Shown: in pieces, positions 4,837 through 5,612 of the stretch
How positions within the stretch are numbered: position 1 is the stretch's first letter
How the letters are laid out: the number at the start of each line of letters is the position of its first letter
The notes under the pieces: model-generated
Told to the model about the DNA's origin: nothing
Databases searched by the model: none
What the model saw: the letters and a program-made list of their open reading frames with translations, nothing else
Position numbers and translations under genes: made by a program
Assembly: GCA_020252385.1 (NCBI GenBank)
Contig: JADCDC010000479.1
Location: 1 to 5,612 of the forward strand
Direction of reading: 5' to 3'
From: Aestuariivirga sp.
GTDB taxonomy: Bacteria; Pseudomonadota; Alphaproteobacteria; Rhizobiales; Aestuariivirgaceae
Length of the DNA: 5,612 nt

Positions 4837-5459
4837 GCCGCAACAAGGGACCCCGCGACGATCGCTGGTATCTGAACCTGATGGCGCCCAACACCAAGGG
4901 CCCAAAGTTCGCCTGGCTGGACCCAACCTCGATCTACATCAATGGCGAGGCCTTTCACGACCTGCTCGACGATCTGGTAACGGATCTCGATGGCGTGAAG
5001 TGCGACGTGGTGGGCGGCCTCGATGCCATGGGCTTCGTGCTCGGCGCGGCGCTGGCGACAAGGCTCGGCGTCGGTTTCCTGCCGATCCGCAAGGCGGGCA
5101 AGCTGTGCGTCGATACGGACAAGGTGAGCTTCTCCAACTATTCCGGGCGCACGCAGGACATGGAGATGCGCACCCCCGCCTTTGCCCCCGGGACGAAGGT
5201 GCTTTTGGCGGATCAATGGGTGGAGACCGGCGGCACCATGGACGGCGCGATACGTCTGGTCGAGAGGCAGGGCGGGCGCGTGGTGGCGCTCGCCGCCGTG
5301 GCGATCGAGGAGAACCCGGTGACGGATGCCTACCGCGCCCGCTTTCGCTGCGTGTCGGGCGTTGTGCAGGGCAGCCGCTGGCAAGGCGAGTGCAATGCGC
5401 AAGTGCTCTCGAGCTTCGGGAGCTACCGGCCCGAGATGGTGTTCCCGGCCATCCGCTGA
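4833..5459 (+). CDS. Adenine-phosphoribosyltransferase-like protein, divergent active site
   Basis: A 208-residue type I phosphoribosyltransferase, which would join a nitrogen base to PRPP in the cytoplasm or run the reverse reaction. APRT-like landmarks are D-V-V-G-G-L-D-A-M-G-F (58-68), G-F-L-P-I-R-K-A-G-K-L (81-91) and the PRPP loop V-L-L-A-D-Q-W-V-E-T-G-G-T (123-135). Departures from APRT are Gln in place of the second acidic loop residue (128), Met in place of Arg in the E-A-R-G-F motif (66) and N-Y-S-G where L-E-Y-G carries the catalytic Glu (102-105). The protein is longer than typical APRT (about 170-180), with roughly 15 extra residues at the N-terminus and a C-terminal extension. 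The start overlaps the barrel gene by 4 nt and has GGAG 7 nt upstream. The fold is certain; the base substrate is unknown, and a non-adenine base or a changed reaction is likely. Confidence 0.85.
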   Translation: MSRNKGPRDDRWYLNLMAPNTKGPKFAWLDPTSIYINGEAFHDLLDDLVTDLDGVKCDVVGGLDAMGFVLGAALATRLGVGFLPIRKAGKLCVDTDKVSFSNYSGRTQDMEMRTPAFAPGTKVLLADQWVETGGTMDGAIRLVERQGGRVVALAAVAIEENPVTDAYRARFRCVSGVVQGSRWQGECNAQVLSSFGSYRPEMVFPAIR

Positions 5460-5472
5460 GGCAGGCGGGATA

Positions 5473-5500
5473 GCGCCCCTTGACGGCGCGGCCTTGTTTT
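5473..5500 (+). terminator. Possible weak terminator after the enzyme operon
   Basis: A 5-bp stem, GCGCC (5473-5477) with GGCGC (5485-5489), around a 7-nt loop, followed after a short GC stretch by TTGTTTT (5494-5500). The stem is short and the T-run is offset and interrupted, so this is tentative. Confidence 0.3.
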
Positions 5501-5512
5501 CCTACCTGACGT

Positions 5513-5550
5513 CGATTTAACTTTCACAAGTTATTACATATATTTAATCG
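5513..5550. promoter_or_regulatory. AT-rich region with a nested palindrome
   Basis: After the last gene the sequence falls to about 25% GC over 5511-5550. It holds a perfect 6-bp dyad, TAACTT-TCAC-AAGTTA (5518-5533), inside a wider CGATT...AATCG pair (5513-5517 and 5546-5550). This looks like an operator or promoter for a gene beyond the right edge, but no start codon or confident -35/-10 pair is visible. No coding sequence is recognised from 5460 to 5612. Confidence 0.35.
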
Positions 5551-5612
5551 GAAACCTCCGCGGCGCTGCCAGAGTGTTGTCACAATTTGCCGCACATTTC
5601 TGCGGGCAAGGC

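Noticed and set aside
4767..5402. 211-codon minus-strand frame opposite the phosphoribosyltransferase
   Set aside because: Antisense shadow; the plus strand carries the unmistakable PRPP loop.
4833..5459. Calling the gene apt (adenine salvage)
   Set aside because: Key APRT residues differ and the gene is coupled to a barrel protein rather than to purine genes.

Overview
The window comes from a GC-rich bacterium, most likely an alphaproteobacterium. I place it near the Hyphomicrobiales/Rhizobiales from gene content, codon use and an intergenic palindrome of the 'GTCATCCCGGCGAAAGCCGGGA' class (written in parts under the feature), which is widespread in that class. The genus cannot be fixed from the sequence alone. 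All genes look chromosomal, metabolic and intact. No RNA gene, transposase, CRISPR array or phage gene is visible.

Layout. On the minus strand, reading right to left, are a LysR-type regulator (4014-3115), a Tat-exported PotD/PotF-like periplasmic binding protein (2951-1818), a PotB-like permease (1675-818) and a PotC-like permease (821-21). At the left edge are the first seven codons of another gene (21-1), probably the missing transport ATPase. On the plus strand, divergent from the regulator across a 69-bp gap, are a BtpA/SgcQ-like TIM barrel (4084-4836) and an adenine-phosphoribosyltransferase-like protein (4833-5459), joined by an ATGA overlap. The last 150 bp are non-coding and turn sharply AT-rich, with a small palindrome.

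How the parts fit. The regulator sits between an importer operon and a two-enzyme operon. The same 16-bp motif (AAATTTCCC, two variable bases, AT, one variable base, GG; 13/16 identical) lies upstream of both, in the same orientation relative to each. This suggests one regulon: a small, possibly amine-containing molecule is imported and then handled by a phosphoribosyltransferase and a phosphate-binding-type barrel. The substrate is unknown. The binding protein lacks the acidic pair that E. coli PotD uses on its Asp168/Glu171 side. The phosphoribosyltransferase differs from true APRT at the second acidic residue of the PRPP loop, at the catalytic Glu and at the Arg of the EARGF-type motif. Neither classical polyamine uptake nor adenine salvage is therefore a safe call.

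The binding-protein/permease junction carries an 84-nt inverted repeat whose two arms differ only by a compensatory base pair. It is flanked by a near-identical 14/15-bp direct repeat, and an unusually distant Shine-Dalgarno sequence before the permease may be brought close by a small hairpin.
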